From Arthrobacter sp. Leaf337 (GTDB taxonomy: Bacteria > Actinomycetota > Actinomycetes > Actinomycetales > Micrococcaceae): 64,000 bases of DNA. The notes beneath the pieces are model-generated. The model was not told the origin of the DNA and did not search any database. It worked only from the letters and a program-made list of their open reading frames with translations. Below, in pieces: positions 9,953-17,796 of this stretch. The stretch lies in the NCBI RefSeq assembly GCF_001423745.1, contig NZ_LMPC01000008.1, positions 39,655-103,654 of the forward strand, given 5' to 3'. A program made the position numbers and the translations under genes. Position 1 is the stretch's first letter. Every line of letters begins with the position of its first letter.

Positions 9953-11536
9953 CTAGGGCGTCTTAAGCAGCCTGCGCAGGATCTTCCCGGACGCGGACTT
10001 GGGTACCGCCTCGATGAACTCCACCCGGCGGATTTTTTTGAAGGGAGCCACTTTGCCGGCGACGAAGTCCATGACGCCGGCCTCGTCGAGTGTCCCCGCC
10101 TGCCCGCCCGGCTGGCGCACAACGAAAGCCATCGGGACTTCCTGGCCGTCGGCGTCGGGCGTCCCGATCACAGCGGCATCCGCGATGCCGGGGTGCGTCA
10201 GCAGCAGTGCTTCAAGTTCCGCCGGGGCGATCTGGTAGCCCTTGTATTTGATGAGTTCCTTGAGCCGGTCCACGATGGTCACCACGCCGTCGGCGCGGAC
10301 GGTGGCGATGTCGCCCGTGTGAAGGAAACCGTCCGCGTCCAGGGTGTCCGCCGTTTCCTCCGGGCGGTTGAGATAGCCCAGCATGACGTTCGGTCCCCGG
10401 CACAGCAGATGGCCCGGGGCGCTGGTGCCCTCCGCCGGGACGCCGATGTCCTCACCGGAGCCTGGGTCCACCAGCCGGCATTCCATGTTGGGCACCGTGA
10501 ACCCCACCGAGCTCACCGGAACGTCGGTGGCGCCCACCGGGATCAGGTGCGACACCGGGCTCATCTCGGTCATCCCGTAGCCCTGCAGCACGCGGCACTG
10601 GAGCCGTTCGGCGAGAGCCGCGCCGAGTTCACCGTCCAGCGGCGCGGCGCCCGAGAGCGTCGTGTGGACGGAGCCGAGATCGTATTCGGCAACAAGCGGG
10701 TGCTTGGACAGTGCCACGGCCACCGGCGGGGCGATGAACAGGTACGTGCATCTGTGGTCCTGGATGATCCGCAGGAACTCGGCCAGTTCGAACCGGGGCA
10801 TGGTGACCAGGCAGGCCCGTTCCCGCAGGGCAAGGTTCAGCAGGACGGTCAGGCCGTAGATATGAAAAAACGGCAGCAAGGCAAGGAGCCTGTCCTGGTC
10901 CTTCACGTTCAGCAGCCCGCGGGACTGCTCCACGTTGGCCACGAGGTTCCGGTGGCTGAGCTTAACGCCTTTGGGCCGCCCGGTGGTCCCGGACGAATAC
11001 GGCAGTACCGCCGCATGGGTTGCCGGGTCGAAGGACACGGCCGGAACCGGCGCTCCCGCAGTGAGCAGGTCCTTCAGCGACGGGTGACCTGCGGCGCCGT
11101 CGAGCACCACCAGCCGGTCCGCCGGGATTCCGGCGCGTTCGGCGGCTTCCTCGGCCCCCGGGAGCAGCGCTGACACCGTGAACAGCCAGCTGGGGCCGGC
11201 ATCCTCAAGCTGAAGCGCCAGTTCGTCGGCGGTATAGAGCGAGTTGACGGTGGTGACGGTGGCGCCGGCGCGGAGCAGGCCATGGAAAACGGCCGCGAAG
11301 GCCGGGATGTTGGGGCAGAGGATGGCCGCGACCCCGCGCGGGCCCAATCCGCGCGCGGACACGGCCCCCGCCACCGCATCGATCTGCTCCAGCAGCTGGC
11401 GGTAGGTGGTTTCCGCGCCGCTCGCGCCGTCCACGACGGCGGTCCGGTCCAGGTCCGCTTCCGTGATGCCGCCGAAGAGGTACTCGTAAAGGCTTTGGTC
11501 CGGGATGGCCACATCCGGGAAGGGGCTCGAAAACAC
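9953..11536 (-). CDS. AMP-dependent acyl-CoA ligase, 4-coumarate-CoA ligase-like
   Basis: The 527-residue ANL-superfamily enzyme activates a carboxylic acid to an acyl-AMP and then to acyl-CoA. Motifs in order: A3 YSSGTTGRPKGVKLSH (about 180-195), A5 GYGMTEMSPVS (about 320-330), A7 HTGDIATV, A8 DRLKELIKYKGYQIAPAELE, and the A10 lysine in PKSASGKILRR at the C-terminus. The pattern is closest to 4-coumarate/aromatic or medium-chain acyl ligases. GTG at 11536 follows AGGAG with 7-nt spacing. The substrate is not certain; aromatic acid activation would fit the pob/pca genes elsewhere in the window. Confidence 0.9.
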   Translation of the reverse strand: MFSSPFPDVAIPDQSLYEYLFGGITEADLDRTAVVDGASGAETTYRQLLEQIDAVAGAVSARGLGPRGVAAILCPNIPAFAAVFHGLLRAGATVTTVNSLYTADELALQLEDAGPSWLFTVSALLPGAEEAAERAGIPADRLVVLDGAAGHPSLKDLLTAGAPVPAVSFDPATHAAVLPYSSGTTGRPKGVKLSHRNLVANVEQSRGLLNVKDQDRLLALLPFFHIYGLTVLLNLALRERACLVTMPRFELAEFLRIIQDHRCTYLFIAPPVAVALSKHPLVAEYDLGSVHTTLSGAAPLDGELGAALAERLQCRVLQGYGMTEMSPVSHLIPVGATDVPVSSVGFTVPNMECRLVDPGSGEDIGVPAEGTSAPGHLLCRGPNVMLGYLNRPEETADTLDADGFLHTGDIATVRADGVVTIVDRLKELIKYKGYQIAPAELEALLLTHPGIADAAVIGTPDADGQEVPMAFVVRQPGGQAGTLDEAGVMDFVAGKVAPFKKIRRVEFIEAVPKSASGKILRRLLKTP

Positions 11537-11611
11537 GCAACATCTCCTTTGATTTGCTCCAGCAGCCGGCGGCCGGTGACGGCGGCAGCTGGTGCAGCTC
11601 TAGTGCGGCGT

Positions 11612-11639
11612 GTCAAGCACGGAACGTCCCACGCTTGAC
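11612..11639. promoter_or_regulatory. Inverted repeat upstream of the acyl-CoA ligase gene
   Basis: GTCAAGC (11612-11618) and GCTTGAC (11633-11639) form perfect 7-bp arms separated by 14 nt, 76 nt upstream of the ligase start. The spacing of roughly two helical turns suits a dimeric regulator. No regulator gene adjoins it. Confidence 0.3.
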
Positions 11640-11765
11640 CGACGTCACTCCCCCTGGTGGGCAGCCTCACCCGTTTTCCGGCGGAATCACGCGGTTTGCG
11701 GCGATAAAATTAGAAGGTGCTCGATGGTGCGGACATCCGAGTACCACCGACTTCAGGGGAACATT

Positions 11766-12104
11766 ATGCTGACTCTTCAGCGCCGCCAGCTCGTAGGCCA
11801 CGACATCCTTCTTGCCCGCCACGGAAATCACATCAGCATGATGCGTGTGGACCGCGCCAATGACAGGGTGATTGCCTTCCTCGACGACGGCTCCACCGAC
11901 TCCGCACCCAACCTCATCACACCCGGCCTGAACCTGCCGGAGACCATCCGCAGCGTCATTCGCGATGACTGGAAGTTCTTCGCCGTCGTCACCGCGTGCG
12001 TCACCGGCTTTTCCGGTCTGATGATCACGGCGGCCGTCGCCTTGAGCGGAATGACTTCCGATCCGGCCCTGGCCCAGATGCTCTCGAACTACCCCGCCTA
12101 CTAG
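11766..12104 (+). CDS. Small membrane-anchored protein of unknown function
   Basis: I do not recognise this 112-residue protein. Residues 1-60 are soluble and mixed-charge (LTLQRRQLVGHDILLARHGN at the start). One clear hydrophobic helix lies near residues 74-97, and the C-terminus is a short tail. AGGGGA precedes ATG 11766 at suitable spacing, which is why this start is taken over longer in-frame options. A TAAAAT hexamer at 11705-11710 could be its -10. It is convergent with the bkd operon and shares a strong terminator with it. Confidence 0.7.
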   Translation: MLTLQRRQLVGHDILLARHGNHISMMRVDRANDRVIAFLDDGSTDSAPNLITPGLNLPETIRSVIRDDWKFFAVVTACVTGFSGLMITAAVALSGMTSDPALAQMLSNYPAY

Positions 12105-12155
12105 GCCGCCCCTTTCGGCTGGTACAACAGACGCAGGCTGACTCAACAAACGCAA

Positions 12156-12191
12156 AAGGAACCCCGTCGCTGACAGCGGCGGGGTTCCCTT
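12156..12191. terminator. Bidirectional terminator between the membrane protein gene and bkdC
   Basis: A 14-bp stem (12158-12171 with 12175-12188, including one G-U pair; outer arms GGAACCCCG and CGGGGTTCC) closes on a 3-nt loop. It is flanked by AAAA on the left and CTT on the right. It lies between convergent genes and can serve both strands. Confidence 0.85.
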
Positions 12192-12226
12192 GGTTTCTGC
12201 TCCGGACTGGTACTGATCCAGCAGTA

Positions 12227-13750
12227 CTAATCCAGCAGGAGGGCCGGCTCCTCAAGGATCGCCGCGACGTCGGCCATGAAGCGCGCCGAGAGATCGCCGT
12301 CCACCACGCGGTGGTCGAAGGACCCGCCAAGGGTGGTGATCCAGCGCGGAATGACTTCGCCGTCAAGGACCCAGGGCTTCTGCTTGATGGTGCCGAAGGC
12401 CACGATGGCCACTTCGCCGGGGTTGATGATCGGAGTGCCGGTGTCGATGCCCAGCGCGCCGATGTTGGTGACGGTCAGCGTGCCGCCCTGCATCTGGGCA
12501 GGCTGGGTTTTTCCCGCCCGGGCAGTGGTGGCCAGGTCGTTGAGCGCCAGAGCCAGTTCCTTGAGCGAGAGGTCCTGGGCATTCTTGATGTTCGGCACCA
12601 TCAGGCCGCGCGGGGTTGCCGCTGCGATTCCCAGGTTCATGAAGTGCTTGACGTGGATCTCGGCGGCATCGCTGCCGTCGGCGCTGTCCACCCATGTGGC
12701 GTTGACGCTGGGGTTGCGGGCGGCTGCCCAGATCACTGCCTTGGCGAGGATCAGCAGCGGGGAGACCTTGATGCCTTCGAAGTCGCGAGAGACCTTGAGC
12801 CGCTTGACGAACTCCATGGTTCGGCTGGCGTCGACGTCCACGAAGATGCTGACGTGCGGTGCGGCGAACGCCGACTCCACCATCGCCTTGGCCGTGGCCT
12901 TGCGGACACCCTTGACGGGAATCCGCTCGATGCGCTGGTCCTGCGGCCGGCCGGACTTGCCCCAGAAGGTGTCCGCCTTGTCCACTTCGGCATCGCGCTG
13001 GGCCTGGTAGCTGACCAGGTCTTCGCGGGTGACTTCGCCTCGTGCACCCGTGGCCACGACGTCTGCGAGGTCGATCCCGAGGTCCCGGGCTATTTTGCGC
13101 ACCGGAGGCTTGGCCAGGACCTTGTTCACCAGGCCGCTGATGGTGCCGCCGAGGGTCGGGCGCCCCGAGCCTTCCTCGGGGACCGCTCCGGCGTCTGTGA
13201 CCGTGGGCGCGCCGGCGTTGATCCAGATGCCCTGGGTCTCGACTGGCTCGACTACTGGAACAGGCTCGACCACCGGGGACGGCGCCGCGGCTGATGGCGC
13301 AGGGCCCGCCGCGGCCGCAGATGCCTTGCGCGGGCGGCGCTTGACGGCGTCGGCCTTGGGACCCGAGCCAACCAGCGGGCCGACGGCCTTGTCGGAGACA
13401 CCCGCGGCCTCCGCACCCGAAGCAGGGGCGGCCGGCGCCTGTGCCGGTGTTTGCACCTGTGCAGCTGCGGCGGGAACCGGCGCATCCGCGGGTGTCGGGT
13501 CGCCGGACACGGCGTCACTGACGCTGATGATCGGAGTCCCGACGTCGACCGTTACTCCCACGGGCACGAGCAGTTCGGTGACCGTGCCCGCAAACGGCGA
13601 CGGTAGTTCCACGAGGGACTTGGCCGTCTCGATCTCACACAGAATGTCGTTGATCGCGACGCTGTCGCCGGGCTTGACGTTCCACGAAACGATCTCGGCC
13701 TCGGTGAGCCCTTCGCCCACGTCGGGGAGGTTGAACTTGTTTACAGTCAT
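12227..13750 (-). CDS. bkdC: 2-oxoacid dehydrogenase E2 (dihydrolipoamide acyltransferase)
   Basis: A 507-residue E2 core enzyme. An N-terminal lipoyl domain (about 1-80) carries the lipoylated lysine in [14 protein letters not shown] long Ala/Pro linker follows. A peripheral-subunit-binding domain lies near 215-255 ([17 protein letters not shown]), and a catalytic domain to the C-terminus holds the active-site [12 protein letters not shown]. One lipoyl domain and linkage to E1 alpha/beta genes point to the branched-chain 2-oxoacid dehydrogenase rather than pyruvate dehydrogenase, whose E1 is a single AceE chain in actinobacteria. It would transfer branched acyl groups to CoA, feeding branched fatty acid synthesis or catabolism. 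It is the last gene of the operon, 53 nt after bkdB. Confidence 0.93.
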   Translation of the reverse strand: MTVNKFNLPDVGEGLTEAEIVSWNVKPGDSVAINDILCEIETAKSLVELPSPFAGTVTELLVPVGVTVDVGTPIISVSDAVSGDPTPADAPVPAAAAQVQTPAQAPAAPASGAEAAGVSDKAVGPLVGSGPKADAVKRRPRKASAAAAGPAPSAAAPSPVVEPVPVVEPVETQGIWINAGAPTVTDAGAVPEEGSGRPTLGGTISGLVNKVLAKPPVRKIARDLGIDLADVVATGARGEVTREDLVSYQAQRDAEVDKADTFWGKSGRPQDQRIERIPVKGVRKATAKAMVESAFAAPHVSIFVDVDASRTMEFVKRLKVSRDFEGIKVSPLLILAKAVIWAAARNPSVNATWVDSADGSDAAEIHVKHFMNLGIAAATPRGLMVPNIKNAQDLSLKELALALNDLATTARAGKTQPAQMQGGTLTVTNIGALGIDTGTPIINPGEVAIVAFGTIKQKPWVLDGEVIPRWITTLGGSFDHRVVDGDLSARFMADVAAILEEPALLLD

Positions 13751-13803
13751 GGGGTCCTCGGTTTGGAAGGCATCGTCAGTAGGAGGCTGTCAGCAGGAAG
13801 TCG

Positions 13804-14784
13804 TCAGTACGCGAGGGCGCGGTCCAGCGCCTCGAGGATGCGGTCGATGTCCGGCAGGTAGTCCTCTTCCACCTTCGCCACGGGGTAGGGCATGTGGAAG
13901 CCGCCTACACGGATCACCGGGGCTTCGAGGGACAAAAAGGCCCGCTCGCTGACCCGGGCCGCGATTTCGCCACCGATGCCGCCGAACGTCGGTGCCTCGT
14001 GGGCCACGACAAGCCGGCCGGTCTTCTTCACGGATTCCGTGACGGTGTCGAAGTCGATCGGCGAGATGGACCGCAAGTCGATCACCTCCACGCTGTGGCC
14101 GTCCTCGGCAGCGGCTGTGGCCGCGGCGAGGGCCACCGGAACCAGCGGACCGTAGGCCGCCACGGTGGCGTCGGTGCCTTCGCGCAGGACGTGGGCCTTG
14201 AACGGGTCCGCCGAGGCGCCGGGTGATTCGGTGTCGACGTCGCCCTTGAGCCAGTAGCGGCGCTTCGGTTCGAAAACGATCACCGGGTCCTGGCAGTCGA
14301 CGGCCTGCTGGATCATCCAGTAGGCATCGTGGGGGTTGGAAGGGGTGATGATGCGGAGGCCGGCCGTGTGGGCGAACAGCGCCTCAGGGGACTCTGAGTG
14401 GTGTTCGATCGAGCCGATGCCGCCGCCGTACGGAATGCGGATGACGACCGGCACGGTGAGGTTTCCGTTGCTGCGCGCGTGCATCTTGGCCAGCTGGGTG
14501 GTGATCTGGTTGAAGCCCGGAAAAACGAAGCCGTCGAACTGGATCTCGCAGACCGGCAGGTATCCGCTGAGGGCAAGTCCGATCGCGGTGCCGATGATGC
14601 CGGACTCGGCCAGCGGGGTGTCCACGACGCGGTCGGCGCCGAATTCACCGATAAGCCCGTCGGTGACCCGGTAGACGCCGCCGAGCGGACCGATGTCCTC
14701 GCCCATGAGCAGGGTGCGGGGGTTGTTGTTCAGCGTCGCGCGCAGGCCTTCGTTGATGGCCTTGGCGATGGTCATGGTGGTCAT
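13804..14784 (-). CDS. bkdB: 2-oxoacid dehydrogenase E1 component, beta subunit
   Basis: A 326-residue transketolase-type beta chain. It has the Glu-containing MGEDIGPLGGVYRVT segment near residue 30 that contacts thiamine diphosphate. YLPVCEIQFDGFVFPGFNQ and the GGIGSIEHHSESPEALFAHTAGL region (about 120-145) are conserved in E1 beta. The C-terminal transketolase_C domain includes VAHEAPTFGGIGGEI. The ATG overlaps the bkdA stop as ATGA, so the two subunits of the alpha2beta2 E1 are translationally coupled. It forms the thiamine-dependent decarboxylase with the upstream alpha subunit. Confidence 0.94.
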   Translation of the reverse strand: MTTMTIAKAINEGLRATLNNNPRTLLMGEDIGPLGGVYRVTDGLIGEFGADRVVDTPLAESGIIGTAIGLALSGYLPVCEIQFDGFVFPGFNQITTQLAKMHARSNGNLTVPVVIRIPYGGGIGSIEHHSESPEALFAHTAGLRIITPSNPHDAYWMIQQAVDCQDPVIVFEPKRRYWLKGDVDTESPGASADPFKAHVLREGTDATVAAYGPLVPVALAAATAAAEDGHSVEVIDLRSISPIDFDTVTESVKKTGRLVVAHEAPTFGGIGGEIAARVSERAFLSLEAPVIRVGGFHMPYPVAKVEEDYLPDIDRILEALDRALAY

Positions 14785-16028
14785 CGGTTGGCTGCCCCGT
14801 CTGTATCTGCCTCAACTGTCTCTGATTCGTCGGCGAATCCTGCACTGTATTCCTCGAACCAGGCCAGTTCTTCGGCCACCAGCGGGTGCGCTTCGGCGTA
14901 GGTGTTGGCGAACGCCGTCCGGATGTCCGGGGTTTCGAGGTCGTGGGTCGTCTTGCGGACGTAGGCGGCGAGCTCATCGCCGTCTGCCTTAACCTTGGCG
15001 AAGAAGTCATCGTCCGCGAGGTTCTCGGCGCGGAGGTACTTCTCGAGCCGTTCGAGGGGGTCTTTCGCCCGCCACTGCGCCTCTTCGTCGGAGCCGCGGT
15101 ACTTTGTGGGGTCGTCGGCCGTCGTGTGGGCGCCGACCCGGTAGGTGAACGCCTCGATGAGCACGGGGCTCTTCCCTTCGCGGGCGCGCTCCAATGCCCA
15201 CTCTGTGACGGCATGGACTGCGATGACGTCGTTGCCGTCCACCCGGATCCCCGGGAAACCGTAGCCCTTGGCACGGTCGGCGAGCGGGACGCGGGTCTGA
15301 ACGGTGCTGGGCACCGAGATGGCCCAATGGTTGTTCTGGCAGAAAAAGACCACGGGCGCGTTGTACGACGATGCGAACACCATGGATTCGTGCACGTCGC
15401 CTTCGGAGCTGGCGCCGTCGCCGAAGTAGACCATGACCGCTGCCTTGGGCTCCTGCGGCTGTCCCGGAGTGGCGTTGGCGGCCGCGAGTTTCTGGTCACG
15501 CTGGATCCCCATGGCGTAGCCGACGGCATGCGGAGTCTGCGCTGCGAGGACCAGGGTGTACAGGTGGAAGTTGGTGTCCTTGGGGTTCCAGCCCCCGTTG
15601 GACACGCCGCGGAACTGGCGCAGCAGCTCGGCGAGGTCGACGTTGCGCGTCAGGGCGACTCCGTGCTCGCGGTAAGTGGGGAAAATGTAGTCCTGCGGCT
15701 GGCTGGCCCGGCCCGAACCGATCTGGGCTGCTTCCTGACCCGTGAGGGGTACCCAAAGGGCAAGCTGGCCCTGCCGCTGGAGCGCAGTTGCCTCCTGGTC
15801 AAAGCGCCGGATGGCTGCCATGTCGGCGTAGAAACCCCGCAGCTTATCAGCGTCCAGACGGTCGGCGTAGGCAGAGAAGACCGGATCTTCGCCCAAGGTG
15901 CCGTCCGGACCCAGGAGCTGGACCATTTGAGTGGGAGGTTCGCCCAGCACGGCCTCGGCTTCCGCCTCGAGCTGGTCATCTACCCCGGTTCCGTCGAACT
16001 CGGTAGCGGGCAGGTGTGTGGCGCCCAT
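14781..16028 (-). CDS. bkdA: 2-oxoacid dehydrogenase E1 component, alpha subunit
   Basis: A 415-residue thiamine diphosphate enzyme subunit. The TPP motif runs from GDGASSEGDVHESM to FCQNN, with the GDG and NN ends at the family spacing. The phosphorylation-loop-like RVGAHTTADDPTKYR is also present. The ATG at 16028 is chosen because AAGGAG lies 5 nt upstream; a GTG eight codons earlier has no ribosome site. It decarboxylates branched-chain 2-oxo acids together with bkdB. The upstream region carries a large palindrome (16076-16117) that probably controls the operon. Confidence 0.94.
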   Translation of the reverse strand: MGATHLPATEFDGTGVDDQLEAEAEAVLGEPPTQMVQLLGPDGTLGEDPVFSAYADRLDADKLRGFYADMAAIRRFDQEATALQRQGQLALWVPLTGQEAAQIGSGRASQPQDYIFPTYREHGVALTRNVDLAELLRQFRGVSNGGWNPKDTNFHLYTLVLAAQTPHAVGYAMGIQRDQKLAAANATPGQPQEPKAAVMVYFGDGASSEGDVHESMVFASSYNAPVVFFCQNNHWAISVPSTVQTRVPLADRAKGYGFPGIRVDGNDVIAVHAVTEWALERAREGKSPVLIEAFTYRVGAHTTADDPTKYRGSDEEAQWRAKDPLERLEKYLRAENLADDDFFAKVKADGDELAAYVRKTTHDLETPDIRTAFANTYAEAHPLVAEELAWFEEYSAGFADESETVEADTDGAANR

Positions 16029-16075
16029 ACCGTCTCCTTGCTTGCCGCTCACAAGAGCGTCGCAATCTCGCTGGG

Positions 16076-16117
16076 ATATATGCCGGATCGGGAATACATT
16101 CCTGATCCGGCATATAT
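16076..16117. promoter_or_regulatory. 42-bp palindrome upstream of bkdA, candidate operator
   Basis: Perfect 14-bp arms ATATATGCCGGATC (16076-16089) and GATCCGGCATATAT (16104-16117) flank a centre that is itself nearly self-complementary (GGAA and TTCC around TACA). It lies 48-89 nt upstream of the bkdA start. Leftward of it there is no T run, so it does not look like a terminator for the hisC-type gene. A dimeric or tetrameric regulator site is the simpler reading; bkd operons are often governed by Lrp/AsnC proteins, but none is encoded nearby. Confidence 0.6.
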
Positions 16118-16177
16118 TTTGGCTTACTGTCCCTTACTTTATCCGCAGTAGGCGGACGCCGGGCGTTATGTTAAGCG

Positions 16178-17296
16178 CTAGGAACGCCGTGGCGGCTTTG
16201 TATAGTTCGCACAGAGCTTGAGGAAACGGCTGTTCGCTTCCTCCTCGCCGATGCTCACCCGGACACCCTCGTTGCCGAATGCCCGCACGGACAGGGCGTT
16301 TTCACCCGCCAGCGCGGCGAACTCCGCGCTGTTTTCGCCCAGGTTGAGCCAGACGAAGTTGCCTTGGGCGTCCGGCACGAACCAGCCAAGCTCGCGCAGC
16401 CCGGCCGTCACGCGGTCACGCTCGTCCACAAGGCTTTGTACCCTTTCTACAACCTGGCTGAAGTTCTGCAGCGAGGTGACAGCCGCCCGCTCGGCGATCT
16501 GCGATACCGAGAACGGCGTGGCGGCCACCCGGAGGTGCTGCGTGAGGTCCGGGTGGGAGACGCTGTACCCCACGCGGAGGCCGGCCAGCCCGTGCGCCTT
16601 CGAGAAGGTCCGGAGGACCACCACATTCGGGTGCTTGCGGTACATCTCGATGCCGTCCACGGCGTGCTCGGCGCGCACGAACTCCTGGTATGCCTCGTCA
16701 ATAACGATGACGACGTCCGAGGGGACGGAGCGAATGAACCGCTCGGTTTCCTCGGATTCGAGGATGGGACCGGTGGGATTGTTGGGGGTGCACAGCAGGA
16801 TGACTTTGGTTCGCGCGGTAACGGCGGCTGCCATGGCATCGAGGTCGTGGCGGCCGTCGGGCGTCAGGGGGATCCTCACGCTTTCGGCCCCGGCAAGCCC
16901 GACACAGATGGGGTATGCCTCAAAAGACCGCCAGGCGTAGATGACTTCATCGGCCTTGCCGTCGTCGTTCTGCCCGGCGAAGGTCACCAGCAGCTGGTTC
17001 AGCGCGCCCAGGCTGCCCGCCCCCGTGACGATGTCTTCGGCGGGAACCTGCAGGAATTCCGAGAGCGCCCCCCGGAGTTTCGTACTGAGGGGGTCGGGGT
17101 AGCGGTTGAAATCGGTCTGGTCCGCAATGGCCTGCAACACTGCAGGGATGGGCGGAAGCGGGTTCTCGTTGGAGGACAGCTTGTAGCTGGCTAGACCCTC
17201 GACGGCGGCGGGAGGCTTGCCGGCGGCATAACGGGGAAGCCTGTCCACGACCGGACGGGGCCTGATTCCCCCGGCGGGGTTCTCTGGTGAAGTCAT
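16178..17296 (-). CDS. Histidinol-phosphate / aromatic aminotransferase (HisC or Pat)
   Basis: A 372-residue fold-type I aminotransferase. The N-terminal YKLSSNENPLPP motif, the LLCTPNNPTGPI loop, IVIDEAYQEFV, and the PLP-lysine motif LRTFSKAHGLAGLRVGY are all typical of HisC and its actinobacterial relative Pat. There are no histidine-pathway genes beside it, so an aromatic aminotransferase (phenylalanine/tyrosine) or general 2-oxoacid transaminase is at least as likely as true HisC. ATG 17296 follows a TAGGCT -10 box after 7 nt with no Shine-Dalgarno, suggesting a leaderless mRNA. Transcription runs toward bkdA, 150 nt away. Confidence 0.88.
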   Translation of the reverse strand: MTSPENPAGGIRPRPVVDRLPRYAAGKPPAAVEGLASYKLSSNENPLPPIPAVLQAIADQTDFNRYPDPLSTKLRGALSEFLQVPAEDIVTGAGSLGALNQLLVTFAGQNDDGKADEVIYAWRSFEAYPICVGLAGAESVRIPLTPDGRHDLDAMAAAVTARTKVILLCTPNNPTGPILESEETERFIRSVPSDVVIVIDEAYQEFVRAEHAVDGIEMYRKHPNVVVLRTFSKAHGLAGLRVGYSVSHPDLTQHLRVAATPFSVSQIAERAAVTSLQNFSQVVERVQSLVDERDRVTAGLRELGWFVPDAQGNFVWLNLGENSAEFAALAGENALSVRAFGNEGVRVSIGEEEANSRFLKLCANYTKPPRRS

Positions 17297-17303
17297 GCCA
17301 ACT

Positions 17304-17309
17304 AGCCTA
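17304..17309 (-). promoter_or_regulatory. -10 box placed for leaderless start of the HisC/Pat gene
   Basis: On the minus strand TAGGCT is followed by 7 nt (AGTTGGC) and then ATG 17296. No purine-rich ribosome site lies between. Confidence 0.5.
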
Positions 17310-17356
17310 CTTCTCCGGTCCTGCCGCTTTCCTCCGCCGTGTGAAAGCATGGGCCC

Positions 17357-17782
17357 ATGTTTTCTTTCATCGTGCGGGTTCTCATCAATGGCCTTGCCCT
17401 CTGGATTGCCAGCTGGATCCTGCCCGGTCTGGACATCTCCACCACCGCAACGACCGAAGCCGTTGCCCAAGGCGGCGTCACGCAGGGAACCGACCCTCTG
17501 GGCATCATTCTCGCCTACCTGTTCATCGGCCTGATCTTCGGCCTGGTCAATGCGTTGGTGCGGCCGATCGTCAGCCTGCTGTCGCTGCCGATCACCATCC
17601 TCACGCTGGGGCTGTTCACTATCGTCATCAACGCCGCCATGCTGTACCTGACCTCCTGGCTCAGCAGTTACACCCCCGTCCACTTCACCATCGACTCCTT
17701 CTTCTGGACGGCGGTTCTGGCGGCCATCATCATCACGCTGGTCTCCCTCGTGGCTGGCAGGATCACGGGCGTCCGCCGCTAA
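17357..17782 (+). CDS. Phage-holin-family (superfamily IV) membrane protein
   Basis: A 141-residue integral membrane protein with four hydrophobic helices (about 3-22, 50-72, 78-100, 115-136). The FGLVNALVRPIVSLLSLPITILTLGLF core is the hallmark of the bacterial family annotated as phage holin 4_2. Despite the name these are widespread chromosomal proteins with no lysis function shown. It stands alone, divergent from the HisC/Pat gene and convergent with the hydrolase gene, with a 14-nt gap at its 3' end. Confidence 0.85.
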   Translation: MFSFIVRVLINGLALWIASWILPGLDISTTATTEAVAQGGVTQGTDPLGIILAYLFIGLIFGLVNALVRPIVSLLSLPITILTLGLFTIVINAAMLYLTSWLSSYTPVHFTIDSFFWTAVLAAIIITLVSLVAGRITGVRR

Positions 17783-17796
17783 ACGGGCTGGTGCAG

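Noticed and set aside
16076..16117. Palindrome considered as terminator of the HisC/Pat gene
   Set aside because: Read in that gene's direction the hairpin is followed by CCCAGCGAG, with no T run; the T run is on the other strand, where no upstream gene needs a terminator.
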